Source: Candidatus Bathyarchaeota archaeon (lineage in GTDB: Archaea; Thermoproteota; Bathyarchaeia; Bathyarchaeales; SOJC01). Taken from it: 64,000 nucleotides of DNA. The stretch is from positions 1-64,000 of the forward strand of contig JAOZHR010000010.1 of the NCBI GenBank assembly GCA_026014805.1. The letters are read 5' to 3'. A model generated the notes under the pieces. That model saw only the letters and a program-made list of their open reading frames with translations. It did no database searches and had not been told where the DNA came from. Below are positions 24,758 to 34,014 of this stretch, in pieces. The first letter of the stretch is position 1. Each line of letters begins with the position of its first letter. The translations under genes were made by a program, and so were the position numbers.

Positions 24758-26087
24758 ATTTTTTCCCTTCTTCAAGCATTGTTCGGCTGGAAAATTCATT
24801 GGCGACGTTTTCTGTAAGGAGTTTCTTTGCTTCTTTAACATCCTGTGTTTGTCCCAGCACCCACATTATTTTTACAAGCGCTGTTTCAGGCAACATGTCG
24901 TCGAGGGGGATTACACCAATTCTTAAAAGATCTCTTCCTGTGTCGTAGACGTTCATGTTTACCCGTCCCCAGACGCATTGAGAGGTCATGCCCACGATTA
25001 TATTTTCTGCGATCGCCTTTTTTATTGCAGAGAAGCAATAGTTACCTACGTGCCCCAAACCAGTTCCTTCCAAAACGATACCCTTGAAGCCTTTGTCAAC
25101 ATGCCACTCGACAACACTTGCGTTCATACTAGGATAGAATTTTATGAGGGCAACTTTTTCTTTGAACACCGACTTCAAAGTCAACTTATGTTTAGAATTC
25201 CGTTCATGATAATTTTTAGTTAGCATTCTAATTTTGCCACCTTCAAACCTAGCTATCGGCAATGTGTTTATTGACTTGAAGGCATCACGGCGGCTGGTGT
25301 GACATTTTCTCACCTTAGTCCCGCGGTGAAAAACAATTGACTTGTCAGAAACCGTTTCGTGCATGGCAACAACAACTTCCGCGAAAGGTGCGTCTGCTGC
25401 AGCTTTTACTGCTCCAATTAGGTTTGTTGCAGCGTCAGAACTTGGCCTGTCTGCGGAGCGCTGAGAGCCTACTAGAACCACGGGCACAGGCAAGTTTTGA
25501 AGCGCAAAGCTTAGTGCAGCTGCAGTGTAGCCCATTGTGTCGGTTCCGTGGGCTATAACGACTCCTGCAACGCCGTTTTCAATGTGGTTGGCAACGTGTC
25601 TTGCGGTTTGTGACCAGTGTTTAGGGGTGATATTTTCGCTGAATATGCTGGAGAGGATTTCTGCGTTTATTGTGGCTATGTAGGAAAGTTCTGGGACGAC
25701 ATTGTAGAGGTCGTTTGCGGTGAGTGCAGGTCTTACTCCGCCTGTTCTGTAGTCTACTCTGCTTGCGATTGTGCCTCCCGTGCTGAGAATGGTTACTATA
25801 GGCAAGCCTGGTTTTTGTTTAGGGGGAGGTGGAGTTGAAAATGTAGGTTTCGCTCCCGTTCCGATTTTTTCGATCTTTGTTTCTTGATTTACTAGGATCC
25901 CAATGTTGTAGCCGTTTTTCAGCTTAAGTACTATGTGTTTATCGTCACCAAATTCTGACCGTGGAATAAGTACGCCTTCGAATGTTTCTTCGTCCTTCAA
26001 AACACGAATAAGGTCCCCAATCTCTGCTCTAACTTCTTTCAACATTTTCAGCGCTTTGCCTTTATAACCTGGAAACTTTTCGCTCAA
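24744..26087 (-). CDS. gatD: Glutamyl-tRNA(Gln) amidotransferase subunit D
   Basis: A 447-residue protein with an N-terminal SH3-like domain (DLIRVLKDEETFEGVLIPRS) followed by an L-asparaginase-type domain. The catalytic threonines are visible in STGGTIASR and AHGTDTMGYTA, the latter with the Asp partner. GatD releases ammonia from glutamine or asparagine for GatE. It follows elp3 by 5 bases, giving an elp3-gatD-gatE operon. Confidence 0.95.
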   Translation of the reverse strand: MSEKFPGYKGKALKMLKEVRAEIGDLIRVLKDEETFEGVLIPRSEFGDDKHIVLKLKNGYNIGILVNQETKIEKIGTGAKPTFSTPPPPKQKPGLPIVTILSTGGTIASRVDYRTGGVRPALTANDLYNVVPELSYIATINAEILSSIFSENITPKHWSQTARHVANHIENGVAGVVIAHGTDTMGYTAAALSFALQNLPVPVVLVGSQRSADRPSSDAATNLIGAVKAAADAPFAEVVVAMHETVSDKSIVFHRGTKVRKCHTSRRDAFKSINTLPIARFEGGKIRMLTKNYHERNSKHKLTLKSVFKEKVALIKFYPSMNASVVEWHVDKGFKGIVLEGTGLGHVGNYCFSAIKKAIAENIIVGMTSQCVWGRVNMNVYDTGRDLLRIGVIPLDDMLPETALVKIMWVLGQTQDVKEAKKLLTENVANEFSSRTMLEEGKKCDDY

Positions 26088-26092
26088 CTTTC

Positions 26093-27685
26093 CTACTTCT
26101 CCAATATTTTAGACATGTAGGGACCGTCGTATTTGTAGCCGAAACGCATATAGTATCTCTTTGTTCCTAAAGCACTTATAACTACAACTTTTTGCTTATC
26201 ATACTCTTCCTCCGAAAGTCTTTCCGCCTCGGATAGCAGAATAGCTCCATAGCCTTTATGTTGCCACGCTTTAGCTATGTGCTTCCCAACTGGAACAAGA
26301 GAGCCATACACATGGAGTTCACGCACAATCGAAGATGGCTCTGCCACTATTTCCGGACGATGGGCGTCTTCTGAAGGTATACGTAGTCGTAGATATCCCA
26401 CTAGAACGTCATTACCAGGGTCTTCGGCAGAAATGAACAGATCGACTCCCCCTGAAGCCTTCTCTCTCATCGAAAAGATTTGGACGTTTTCTGGATCGGG
26501 TTCAACTTTGTCTTTAAGCCATCGATGCCCAACCTCACGACACCTTATGCAACAACACCGCAATCCCTCTTGCTCTAGTTTTTCTAAAACAAGCTGTCTA
26601 AGATTGCTCTTCTTAACTCCCGCTTCCACCAAATAGGCTGGAATATCCCGCTGAATCCGCATAATACGAACCCAGCGAGGCACAAACTTCTTTATCTTAG
26701 CTATGAGCTGAACCGCTTCTTCCGTAGAGTATGGGGTGTATTCATTATTCTTCCACCATTCATAAGCCATAGTACCTTTCAGAACAAGACATGGATAAAT
26801 CTTAATCATGTCGGGCTTGAAATCCGCGTTGGTAAAAACCGTTTCAAATCCTTCCAAATCCCTTTCAAAACTGGACCCGGGCAAACCTGGCATAAGATGA
26901 TAGAGCACCTTTAATCCAGAGTCTTTTAGCGTGCGTGTTGCTTCAATTACATCTTTGATCGTGTGACCTCGTTTGACATGGTGATAGATGTCGTCATAAA
27001 CGTTTTGCACTCCAAGCTCTACACGAGTAACACCCATGGAAAGCATGTGATCTACATGTTTTCTCTTAGCCCAGTCAGGTCTGGTTTCAATGGTGATGCC
27101 CACATTATGAATCCTGCTGGTCTCTGCAAGTTTTTTAGCCTCCTCAAGGCTCCGCGTTTCAGTCCCTATCAGTGCATCTAGGCATCCATTAACGAACCCT
27201 TCCTGATAGTCTGTAGGCGTACTTGGAAACGTGCCTCCCATAATTATTAGCTCCACCTTGTCAACCACATGACCAATCGCTTCTAGCTGAATCATGCGAC
27301 TCCTGACTTGCATGTATGGGTCATATTGGTTTTGCATTCCTCTCATAGTGGCTGGCTCATGACCCGTATAGCTTTGCGGAACTCCTTGAGAAGGCCCTCC
27401 TGGACAATAGGCGCATGGAGCATCGTGAGGACAGGGCCACGGTTTCGTCATCACAGCGATTATTGTCACGCCGGAGATGGTTCGGGTGGCTTTCCTTCTC
27501 AGCACAGGCAGAAGTCTTCGCTTTTCACGTGGGTTTAGACATTGGATCAGTTCCGAGTTAGGAATAACACAAGCCAAGCCTTGCTTGCCAGCAATTTTCA
27601 CTTTGATTATGTTAACGTCGTCTTTTGTGGGTTGAGGAATCTGCATCAAGGATTCGATGATCTCCCGGCAAGCTTCTCTATTCAT
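26093..27685 (-). CDS. elp3: tRNA uridine(34) carboxymethyl-forming acetyltransferase Elp3
   Basis: A 530-residue protein combining a radical SAM domain and a GNAT acetyltransferase. The cluster cysteines are in CPHDAPCAYCPGG with the typical nine-residue first spacing of Elp3. GGTFPSTP, YHLMPGLPGSS and the zinc region CCCIRCREVGHR follow. The last 130 residues are the GNAT fold (VPVGKHIAKAWQHKGYG). Archaeal Elp3 alone makes cm5U at the tRNA wobble position. ATG start; first gene of the operon with gatD and gatE. Confidence 0.95.
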   Translation of the reverse strand: MNREACREIIESLMQIPQPTKDDVNIIKVKIAGKQGLACVIPNSELIQCLNPREKRRLLPVLRRKATRTISGVTIIAVMTKPWPCPHDAPCAYCPGGPSQGVPQSYTGHEPATMRGMQNQYDPYMQVRSRMIQLEAIGHVVDKVELIIMGGTFPSTPTDYQEGFVNGCLDALIGTETRSLEEAKKLAETSRIHNVGITIETRPDWAKRKHVDHMLSMGVTRVELGVQNVYDDIYHHVKRGHTIKDVIEATRTLKDSGLKVLYHLMPGLPGSSFERDLEGFETVFTNADFKPDMIKIYPCLVLKGTMAYEWWKNNEYTPYSTEEAVQLIAKIKKFVPRWVRIMRIQRDIPAYLVEAGVKKSNLRQLVLEKLEQEGLRCCCIRCREVGHRWLKDKVEPDPENVQIFSMREKASGGVDLFISAEDPGNDVLVGYLRLRIPSEDAHRPEIVAEPSSIVRELHVYGSLVPVGKHIAKAWQHKGYGAILLSEAERLSEEEYDKQKVVVISALGTKRYYMRFGYKYDGPYMSKILEK

Positions 27686-27740
27686 GATAATCTCATCTGA
27701 TTATGCGGTTGTCCTTTAAAATAAAGATGTAGCTACCTAG

Positions 27741-29315
27741 TTACTGCTTTCCGGTGTACACGATTTTGCCGCCGACGATTGTCATCTCCGCCTTTACGTT
27801 TCTAATTTGTTCAGGTGTAATTTTGTGAGGATCTTCTGAAAGTACCACCAAGTCGGCAAGTTTGCCTTTCTCTATGGACCCCTTAACGTCTTCTTCGAAG
27901 GAGCCATAGGCAGCATTAATAGTATATAGACATAAAGCCTCGTCGACAGTTAATCGTTCTTGTGGAAACTTTTCTCTTGCAACTGCAGCATAAATTCCTA
28001 AAATCGGGCTCACAGGTTCTACTGGAGCGTCAGAACCTCCCATCGTAATTACACCTCCTTTTAGGAGGCTTTTGAACGCATAAGTCCATCTAGCTCTGGT
28101 TTCCCCTAAGCGATCTGTTATCCAAAAGTCAGAAACTACAAAATGAGGTTGCACAGATGCTATAACGCTGAGTTCTTTCATTTTCTTTATTGATTTTGGA
28201 TTAAGAACAGAAACATGTTCCAATCGGTGACGATGATTCTCTTTCGGTGTCTTTCTAAGCACTTCCTCAAAGATTTTCAACACTATTTCAACTGTTCTGT
28301 CACCTATTGTGTGGATAGCTAACTGCAGATTTGCTTTATGCGCTTTTTCTACGAATTTCTCTAGTTGTTTTTGCGAGTAAAGCAGCATTCCTTCAGTTTT
28401 CGGCGCATCCTCATAAGGTCGTCTTAATGCTGCGGTTCTTGCCCCCAGAGAGCCATCTGCCAATATTTTGATACTGCCAATCTTAATCTTGTCGCTGCCA
28501 AATCCTGTTGATAAACCTAACTCGGCAAGGTTGTCAAGATACCCCACAGGTATTAACAAGTAGATACGCAGTGGCAGCATATTGCGATTGCTCAATTTTT
28601 GAAGCACACGCATCTCGTTTGCTGAGTTGATTATCCAATGAGCAGTGGTTATGCCTTCCTCAACCATTCTTTGACAAGCTAATAAACATTTGTCTGCAAG
28701 GCCTTCTTCAGTGGATTTTGGCAAGATCTCATAAATGAGATTAAGAGCGTTTTCTCGTAGAATACCATTCAACTCGCCAGTCGTCGGGTCTCGGTCTATA
28801 CGTCCACTCTTGGGAGGCTTGGTCTTTTTTGTGATTCCAGCAAGTTTAATAGCTTTTGAGTTAGCCACGCCAAGATGTCCGCATACTCGTAGCAAAAAAA
28901 CTGGATGATTAGGTGCTGCTTGGTCAAGGTCGAAGCGTGAAGGATATCGACGTTCTGCAAGTTTGTCTTGGTCCCACCCTCTGCCGATTACCCACCCACC
29001 TTTTGGGGTTTTCTTTGCTTTTTGCTTGACTTCTTGCTGAATTTCTTTTATCGATTCTGCGTTGCGCATGTTGATTTGAGACATTACCCGCCCCAGCGAT
29101 ACACCGTGTACATGGGTGTCAATAAAGCCAGGAACAACCGTCTTGCCTTTAAGGTCAATTTTTTTGGTGCTTTTGCCTACATATGAAAAAATTTGCTTGT
29201 TAGTGCCAACTGCCTCAAATTTGCCATGCTTTATTGCTATTGCTTGTGCTTTCAACTGCTTAGGATTCATAGGAATTATATTACCATTTACAAGAACCAA
29301 GTCAGCGTAAAGCAT
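27741..29315 (-). CDS. Amidohydrolase of the YtcJ/AepA type
   Basis: A 524-residue amidohydrolase_3 family protein. It has VNGNIIPMNP at the start, the metal motif PGFIDTHVHG, IGRGWDQD, HTIGDRTVE, HRLEHVSVL and GGSDAPVEPVSP. These are the hallmarks of YtcJ-like metal-dependent hydrolases, whose substrates are poorly known (N-substituted formamides in one case). It is a single gene transcribed leftward. Confidence 0.87.
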   Translation of the reverse strand: MLYADLVLVNGNIIPMNPKQLKAQAIAIKHGKFEAVGTNKQIFSYVGKSTKKIDLKGKTVVPGFIDTHVHGVSLGRVMSQINMRNAESIKEIQQEVKQKAKKTPKGGWVIGRGWDQDKLAERRYPSRFDLDQAAPNHPVFLLRVCGHLGVANSKAIKLAGITKKTKPPKSGRIDRDPTTGELNGILRENALNLIYEILPKSTEEGLADKCLLACQRMVEEGITTAHWIINSANEMRVLQKLSNRNMLPLRIYLLIPVGYLDNLAELGLSTGFGSDKIKIGSIKILADGSLGARTAALRRPYEDAPKTEGMLLYSQKQLEKFVEKAHKANLQLAIHTIGDRTVEIVLKIFEEVLRKTPKENHRHRLEHVSVLNPKSIKKMKELSVIASVQPHFVVSDFWITDRLGETRARWTYAFKSLLKGGVITMGGSDAPVEPVSPILGIYAAVAREKFPQERLTVDEALCLYTINAAYGSFEEDVKGSIEKGKLADLVVLSEDPHKITPEQIRNVKAEMTIVGGKIVYTGKQ

Positions 29316-29352
29316 GAACGGAATGTATCAGGCTGTAGTGTTAAAAGGTTTG

Positions 29353-29526
29353 TTAGTAACGCCTTGTTCCCGAGTTCTGGCCAGCTTTTCGCTGTAGAAT
29401 TATGCGCTTTTCATAGTTTCGTCTTGCCCGTCTTCTAGGAATTGCGCTCTTCTTTGGTGTGGTTGTCATTTTAGGCGTTTGGCTACGTACTTTACCCGCT
29501 TTTGAAAGTGATCCGTGAGTTGGCAT
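29353..29526 (-). CDS. rps30e: 30S ribosomal protein S30e
   Basis: A 57-residue very basic protein: MPTHGSLSKAGKVRSQTPK at the start, IPRRRARRNYEKR in the middle and KAGQNSGTRRY at the end. This is the full-length archaeal and eukaryotic S30e pattern. Translation begins at ATG 29526, with GGAGATGAT 10-15 bases upstream. The gene is easily missed because of its length. It sits between the amidohydrolase and the tRNA splicing endonuclease. Confidence 0.93.
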   Translation of the reverse strand: MPTHGSLSKAGKVRSQTPKMTTTPKKSAIPRRRARRNYEKRIILQRKAGQNSGTRRY

Positions 29527-29645
29527 TCTCGCTTATCATCTCCTTTGCTGCTGAAAAATATCGTTTAGAGTCTTTTAAGTGTTTCCTAGCCTTCTTTAGA
29601 CCGCTTCTTAACTTAGCCCACTCTCGAACCGCAAAAAGATAAGTC

Positions 29646-30203
29646 CTAAGCCTTGAACCACTTGAATATCAAGTATTGAATCTTTTTTGTCCCAAAGTCA
29701 GGTATTGCAACGATGAATCTCTTTCGCACCGTTGTGGCGAGTCTTCCAACTTTCACAATTTCAGTTGCCGTCACGTCCTCTTCGCTTTTTTTCACCGACA
29801 CCATGTAAGGCGCATGTTCAATTCCCGGTCCATGCTTGTAAACGGCAAAATCGCATCCGTACTTGATGCCTGGAGTAACGATGAAGCCGTTATCTCTTAA
29901 GTCGCGGTAAACTGCATACTTCAAGTCAAACTCCTCGTAAAGCTTACGGGCTCTTCGCTTAAGCTTCTCCAACCCTACCTTCCTATTTTTTGAGCCTTCC
30001 CGCACCTCTATAATTTTGTTTTCAGTAAGGTATAGTCCTTCCATAAGGTCTAGAACTAGAGGAACGTTGAACTCGGCTATTTTTGGCTTAGGTATTCCTA
30101 AAGGCTTACCGTAATATCCCATTTTATATAGTTCTGAACTCTGTGCCGAGTCCCACACGACTAGAAAATTTTCGATAAATTCGACCGTAATACGCTTACT
30201 CAT
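29646..30203 (-). CDS. endA: tRNA-intron endonuclease
   Basis: A 185-residue protein from the preferred ATG at 30203 (MSKRITVEF); the longer frame would overlap the upstream gene. The C-terminal nuclease domain has the catalytic triad: Tyr in PGIKYGCDFAVY, His in GPGIEHAPYMV and Lys in TTVRKRFIVA. The single-domain length fits a homotetrameric (alpha4) enzyme. It removes introns from archaeal tRNAs and rRNAs at bulge-helix-bulge sites. Confidence 0.93.
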   Translation of the reverse strand: MSKRITVEFIENFLVVWDSAQSSELYKMGYYGKPLGIPKPKIAEFNVPLVLDLMEGLYLTENKIIEVREGSKNRKVGLEKLKRRARKLYEEFDLKYAVYRDLRDNGFIVTPGIKYGCDFAVYKHGPGIEHAPYMVSVKKSEEDVTATEIVKVGRLATTVRKRFIVAIPDFGTKKIQYLIFKWFKA

Positions 30204-30219
30204 TGTAATCTCAGCTTTG

Positions 30220-30879
30220 TTACATGGCAAAAGATAATATACGTGCTGCGTCTGAGGCATCCTCAGCTTTGTCGGCTGCGTTTTCGAGAAGTTGAGTTAT
30301 GTCTTTTAAGAGCAACATTACTGGAATCTCTAGGTTGCTATTTATTATTTCTACTTCCAATTTTCTGTATATCTCGTCTACTGTTCGTTCTGCTGTTTCA
30401 ACCTCTCTGGCTTTCTCCAAAGTCTTCTCAGGTCCATAAGAAAGTGTTATGGCAGTTTCTCTAAGCTTTATCACGGTATTCAACATTGCTTCTGCAAGTT
30501 TTACGAGGTCATTCTTAATGTCCGCAGGTACCTTCCATCCACGTTCCATAATAGAAAGCAGCCAAAAACTTAAGCCTTCGCAGAAATCTGCGATTTCGCT
30601 AGTTAAATTTGTAAAGCGTAGAAAGTCTTCTCGATTTATGAGTATAGCACCTATCTGTGCAAGTTCCTGCGAAACGATTCGTCTGGTTTTATCTACTTCT
30701 TCTTCCGTTTTTTTTATCTCGGCGAAAACCTGTCTTGCAGTGTCTTTGTCGTCAGCGGCAAAGCAGTCAACCATTTGAGGAACTTTGCGTGCAATCTCCA
30801 GCACCTTGCGTAGATGGTCTTGACAAACGCTAAGTGCTCTTCGCTTTACACGCTCTTCTGTTTCAACCGGAAGTACCAA
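30220..30879 (-). CDS. PhoU-like / DUF47 family phosphate-associated protein
   Basis: A 219-residue all-helical protein of the DUF47 (TIGR00153) type. It has repeated acidic helices (KKTEEEVDKTRR, VETAERTVDEIYRKLEVE) and a final ENAADKAEDASDAARIL, the metal-binding ExxxD...AExxAD pattern of PhoU-fold proteins. Such proteins usually partner with Pit phosphate transporters, but none is adjacent here. TTG start with GGTGA upstream. Confidence 0.85.
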   Translation of the reverse strand: MVLPVETEERVKRRALSVCQDHLRKVLEIARKVPQMVDCFAADDKDTARQVFAEIKKTEEEVDKTRRIVSQELAQIGAILINREDFLRFTNLTSEIADFCEGLSFWLLSIMERGWKVPADIKNDLVKLAEAMLNTVIKLRETAITLSYGPEKTLEKAREVETAERTVDEIYRKLEVEIINSNLEIPVMLLLKDITQLLENAADKAEDASDAARILSFAM

Positions 30880-30963
30880 GTTCTCACCGCGGAAATACCT
30901 CTGTAGATACTACCATAGAATATGCGAATTCATTAAAAAATTTAACGAAACTTGTCGCTGTTT

Positions 30964-32709
30964 TTATATGCTTTCTCCAATGTCTTCGAAATCTTTTTTG
31001 TGGCTGAAGTAGGCACGTAAACTTTTAGGCAGGTTTTCCATTCTTGTGCGGACTTGTTTCCATGAGTCACGGTCGCGCACGGTTACTGTGTCATCGTTTA
31101 ATGTTTGATAGTCAACCGTGATACAGAGGGGTGTGCCGGCTTCATCGGCTCGAGCGTAGCGCCTTCCAATGGAGCCAGATTCGTCATACTCCACCATAAA
31201 ACCTTCAATTCTCAACATTTTGTGTAGCCTTTTTGCTTTTTCTGCCAAACCGTCTTTGGTAACTAAAGGATACAATCCAACCTGTACAGGCGCCAGTTCC
31301 CTTGGAAACCTCAGAAGCGTTCTACCCTCTCGTTTATCGTAGGCGTATTCTAAAGCCACATACACAATCCTGTCTATTCCAAAACTCGGCTCAACGACGT
31401 GAGGGATAAACCGTCTTCCCGTTTCTTCTATGTTCTTACAGACAATCTTAACATGTTCAGGTAAGATTCTAAACGATTTTGCCATGTAGTACCCGTTTTC
31501 TCTCAGAGATTTTTTGACTTCTTCAACATTGGCTTCTAGAAGTAAAGCTATTACTCTTGAGGCGTCTTTTTTGAATGCTGGGCCAATCTCAGCCAAGACC
31601 GGTTCAACAACAACTTTTTCCGTCATTTTAGGTTTGTCGTATTCTTTGAAAACCTGCATGTCCACGCCACTGTGTTTCATATGCTGTTTCAGATCGTAGT
31701 CTGAGCGGTAGTTGTGACCCGAAACTTCTGTCCATCCCCAGCGGTCCAAGTAGATTTCTTGGTCATAGCCCTGCTCGGAATAATGCGCTCTTTCCCATTC
31801 CAATTTTTCAATGAAACGTTGCTTATCATCTGGAACCCCAAGCATATTTAGGAAGTATTTAGCCAAAACCATAAAGTATGCTTGCCATTCTGTTTTGATG
31901 TAGCCTTTTTGCAGTGCTTTTTTCACCGTCACGTCCACTGCTTTTTTTGCATCTTTCTGTCTCAGCTCTGCAGGTATGAGGCGTAAAGTTTCTTCCTCAA
32001 CCTCCTTCATCAGAGGACATTTGTGATCTTTCGGATCAAAAAAGAATTCTATGTCAGCGATAGTAAACTCCCTTTGTCTGATGAGACCTTGTCTAGGTGA
32101 TATTTCATTTCTCAGAGCATGTCCAATTTGAACAACTCCCAGGGGCAGTCTCTCTCTGGCAGTTTCGTAGAGGCGTCTAAACTCGACGAAAATGCCCTGT
32201 GCCGCTTCGGGTCTACCGTAGCCAACCGCGTCTGAATAAGGCCCAATTGTTGTGGTAAACATGGTCATGAAGTGTTTTGGCTTGTCTAACTCGCTACCAC
32301 ATTCGGGGCACTCTATGTTGTGTTTCTTTATTTCTGTGGCTATTTCTTGAAGGCTAAGTTTTTCAGTTTGTGTATCACTCATTTTGGCTTGTTCTTGAAG
32401 TAGGTGGTCCGCTCGAAACTTTTTTTTACATTTCAGACATTCTACCATAGGCTCTTGAAAGGCTCTCACGTGGCCAGATGCTTCAAACACTTTTGCCGGC
32501 GTTACAATAGAAGACTCCATTTCGAGGATGTTAAGAGGTTTGATGAAGAAATCTCTGAATTTTGCTTCTATTCTTTGTTTAAGTATGGAGCCTAGGGGTC
32601 CATAAGTATAGAAACCGCTGACGCCGCCGTAAATCTGGTAGGAAGGCCAAAAGAAACCTCGGCGTCTGGCGAGCTCGCTGATAATTTCGTACTTGTCAGG
32701 TTTCTGCAT
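30964..32709 (-). CDS. glyS: Glycyl-tRNA synthetase
   Basis: A 581-residue class II synthetase of the archaeal and eukaryotic alpha2 type. It has the N-terminal RRGFFWPSYQIYGG, a zinc-ribbon insertion (CLKCKKKF and CPECGSEL), class II motif 2 in QIGHALRNEISPRQGLIRQREF, motif 3 in FGIDRIVYVALEY, and a C-terminal anticodon-binding domain (LAPVQVGLYPLV, GRRYARADEAG). It charges tRNA-Gly in the cytoplasm. Confidence 0.95.
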   Translation of the reverse strand: MQKPDKYEIISELARRRGFFWPSYQIYGGVSGFYTYGPLGSILKQRIEAKFRDFFIKPLNILEMESSIVTPAKVFEASGHVRAFQEPMVECLKCKKKFRADHLLQEQAKMSDTQTEKLSLQEIATEIKKHNIECPECGSELDKPKHFMTMFTTTIGPYSDAVGYGRPEAAQGIFVEFRRLYETARERLPLGVVQIGHALRNEISPRQGLIRQREFTIADIEFFFDPKDHKCPLMKEVEEETLRLIPAELRQKDAKKAVDVTVKKALQKGYIKTEWQAYFMVLAKYFLNMLGVPDDKQRFIEKLEWERAHYSEQGYDQEIYLDRWGWTEVSGHNYRSDYDLKQHMKHSGVDMQVFKEYDKPKMTEKVVVEPVLAEIGPAFKKDASRVIALLLEANVEEVKKSLRENGYYMAKSFRILPEHVKIVCKNIEETGRRFIPHVVEPSFGIDRIVYVALEYAYDKREGRTLLRFPRELAPVQVGLYPLVTKDGLAEKAKRLHKMLRIEGFMVEYDESGSIGRRYARADEAGTPLCITVDYQTLNDDTVTVRDRDSWKQVRTRMENLPKSLRAYFSHKKDFEDIGESI

Positions 32710-32823
32710 TAAGCTTCAAATCCCCCTTTATCCGTTGTTATTTGCAGCTATAATGTATTTCTTCATAATAAAACAAATGTACAGCTTTTGGAAATTCCTC
32801 TATGTCATTTCCTTAACTTCTTT

Positions 32824-33909
32824 TCAAGTTTCATCGTTCGTATCAAGTTTCCTCTTCATTTCCTGTTTTAGATGCGCTATTGTTTTCGTCGGCGTTGGAT
32901 CAATACCTCTCAACAACGCCGAGTATATACTTGCAAAATCACCTATGTACATAGTTGAAAGCATTTTTGCCAGCTTCTGTTTGCCAACAGCCTGAATTTC
33001 CATAATATTGCGAACTTTTCTAGATGTGATTTGTTTTGTTATTTCAATTCTTTTTCTGATTTCGGGTGGCTCTTTTGGGTCTCGGATGAATATTATAGAG
33101 AAGGTTTTTGTGAAGTTTTCAGGTGCTTCCCATCCGACAACTTCATTGTGGTTAAGTTCAGAAAATGTGTCGAACTTACTTGGAACTTTGCTGTTTTCAT
33201 TAAACTGACATTTTAGGCGTCGTGCTACAGCGCTGTATTGTCTAAATCCGTAAATTATCGGAACAGTGTCTTCTATTTGCAAAGCAAGCTTTTTTGCTCT
33301 GTTGTCTTTCAGAGGAATTCGAAGCTCGCTTTCTTCGCTGATTTTTTGCAAAACATGCAAAGCCTCTTCAATTTCTTCCTTCGCTTTTTTGACAATATGT
33401 AATTTTTCCATCAACACTACAAGTGGAAAGAATGTGTAAGCAATTGCAGCACGTGGAGGAAGGCCAGTAGGTATGGGAATGTGGGGAATTTTTAGTTTTT
33501 GTGAAAATGCTTGAAGGTGTCCTCCAGAGGATATCGTTATGACCATGCAGTGCCTCTTTACGGCTTCTAGGAAGGCGCTTAGGGTTTCTTCGGTTTCTCC
33601 CGAGTAACTGACGGTAATCACTAGGGTGTTTCCATCGGCGTATGCGGGTAAGACGTAGTCTCTGCAAATTTCAATGGGAATTAAAGCTCTGTCACGTAGC
33701 CAGTCTTTGAGTAGTTCTCCGCCTATAGCTGAGCCGCCCATTCCGGCGACGATAACGTTTTCGGGTGTCTTGTATGGCATTTTCAGTTTTTCAGCTCGTT
33801 TGATGGCGTCTCTGCAGAAGTCTGGAGTCTTCTCGCATAGTTCAAGCATGTTGCTCTTGTCTATTGCCCTAACTTTGTCTGGTTGGTCTAGAACTGTAGG
33901 TTTTGGCAT
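32824..33909 (-). CDS. Bifunctional phosphoglucose/phosphomannose isomerase
   Basis: A 361-residue protein of the archaeal PGI/PMI family with two SIS domains. The N-terminal GMGGSAIGGELL and SYSGETEETLS bind the sugar phosphate. FSELNHNEVVGWEAP contains the conserved catalytic Glu and His, and RGIDPTPTKTIAHLK is the family's end motif. It interconverts glucose-6-P or mannose-6-P with fructose-6-P. Start ATG 33909, just upstream of the divergent SPOUT gene. Confidence 0.93.
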   Translation of the reverse strand: MPKPTVLDQPDKVRAIDKSNMLELCEKTPDFCRDAIKRAEKLKMPYKTPENVIVAGMGGSAIGGELLKDWLRDRALIPIEICRDYVLPAYADGNTLVITVSYSGETEETLSAFLEAVKRHCMVITISSGGHLQAFSQKLKIPHIPIPTGLPPRAAIAYTFFPLVVLMEKLHIVKKAKEEIEEALHVLQKISEESELRIPLKDNRAKKLALQIEDTVPIIYGFRQYSAVARRLKCQFNENSKVPSKFDTFSELNHNEVVGWEAPENFTKTFSIIFIRDPKEPPEIRKRIEITKQITSRKVRNIMEIQAVGKQKLAKMLSTMYIGDFASIYSALLRGIDPTPTKTIAHLKQEMKRKLDTNDET

Positions 33910-34014
33910 TACGTCATCAACTCACCGTATTTTCTGTGTCTAAGCTTTTAAAAGCAGAGGTAGCTTTAAGGAAAGATGTCATTTCTATTCTGTGAAAGGA
34001 GCGTGTAAGAATCG

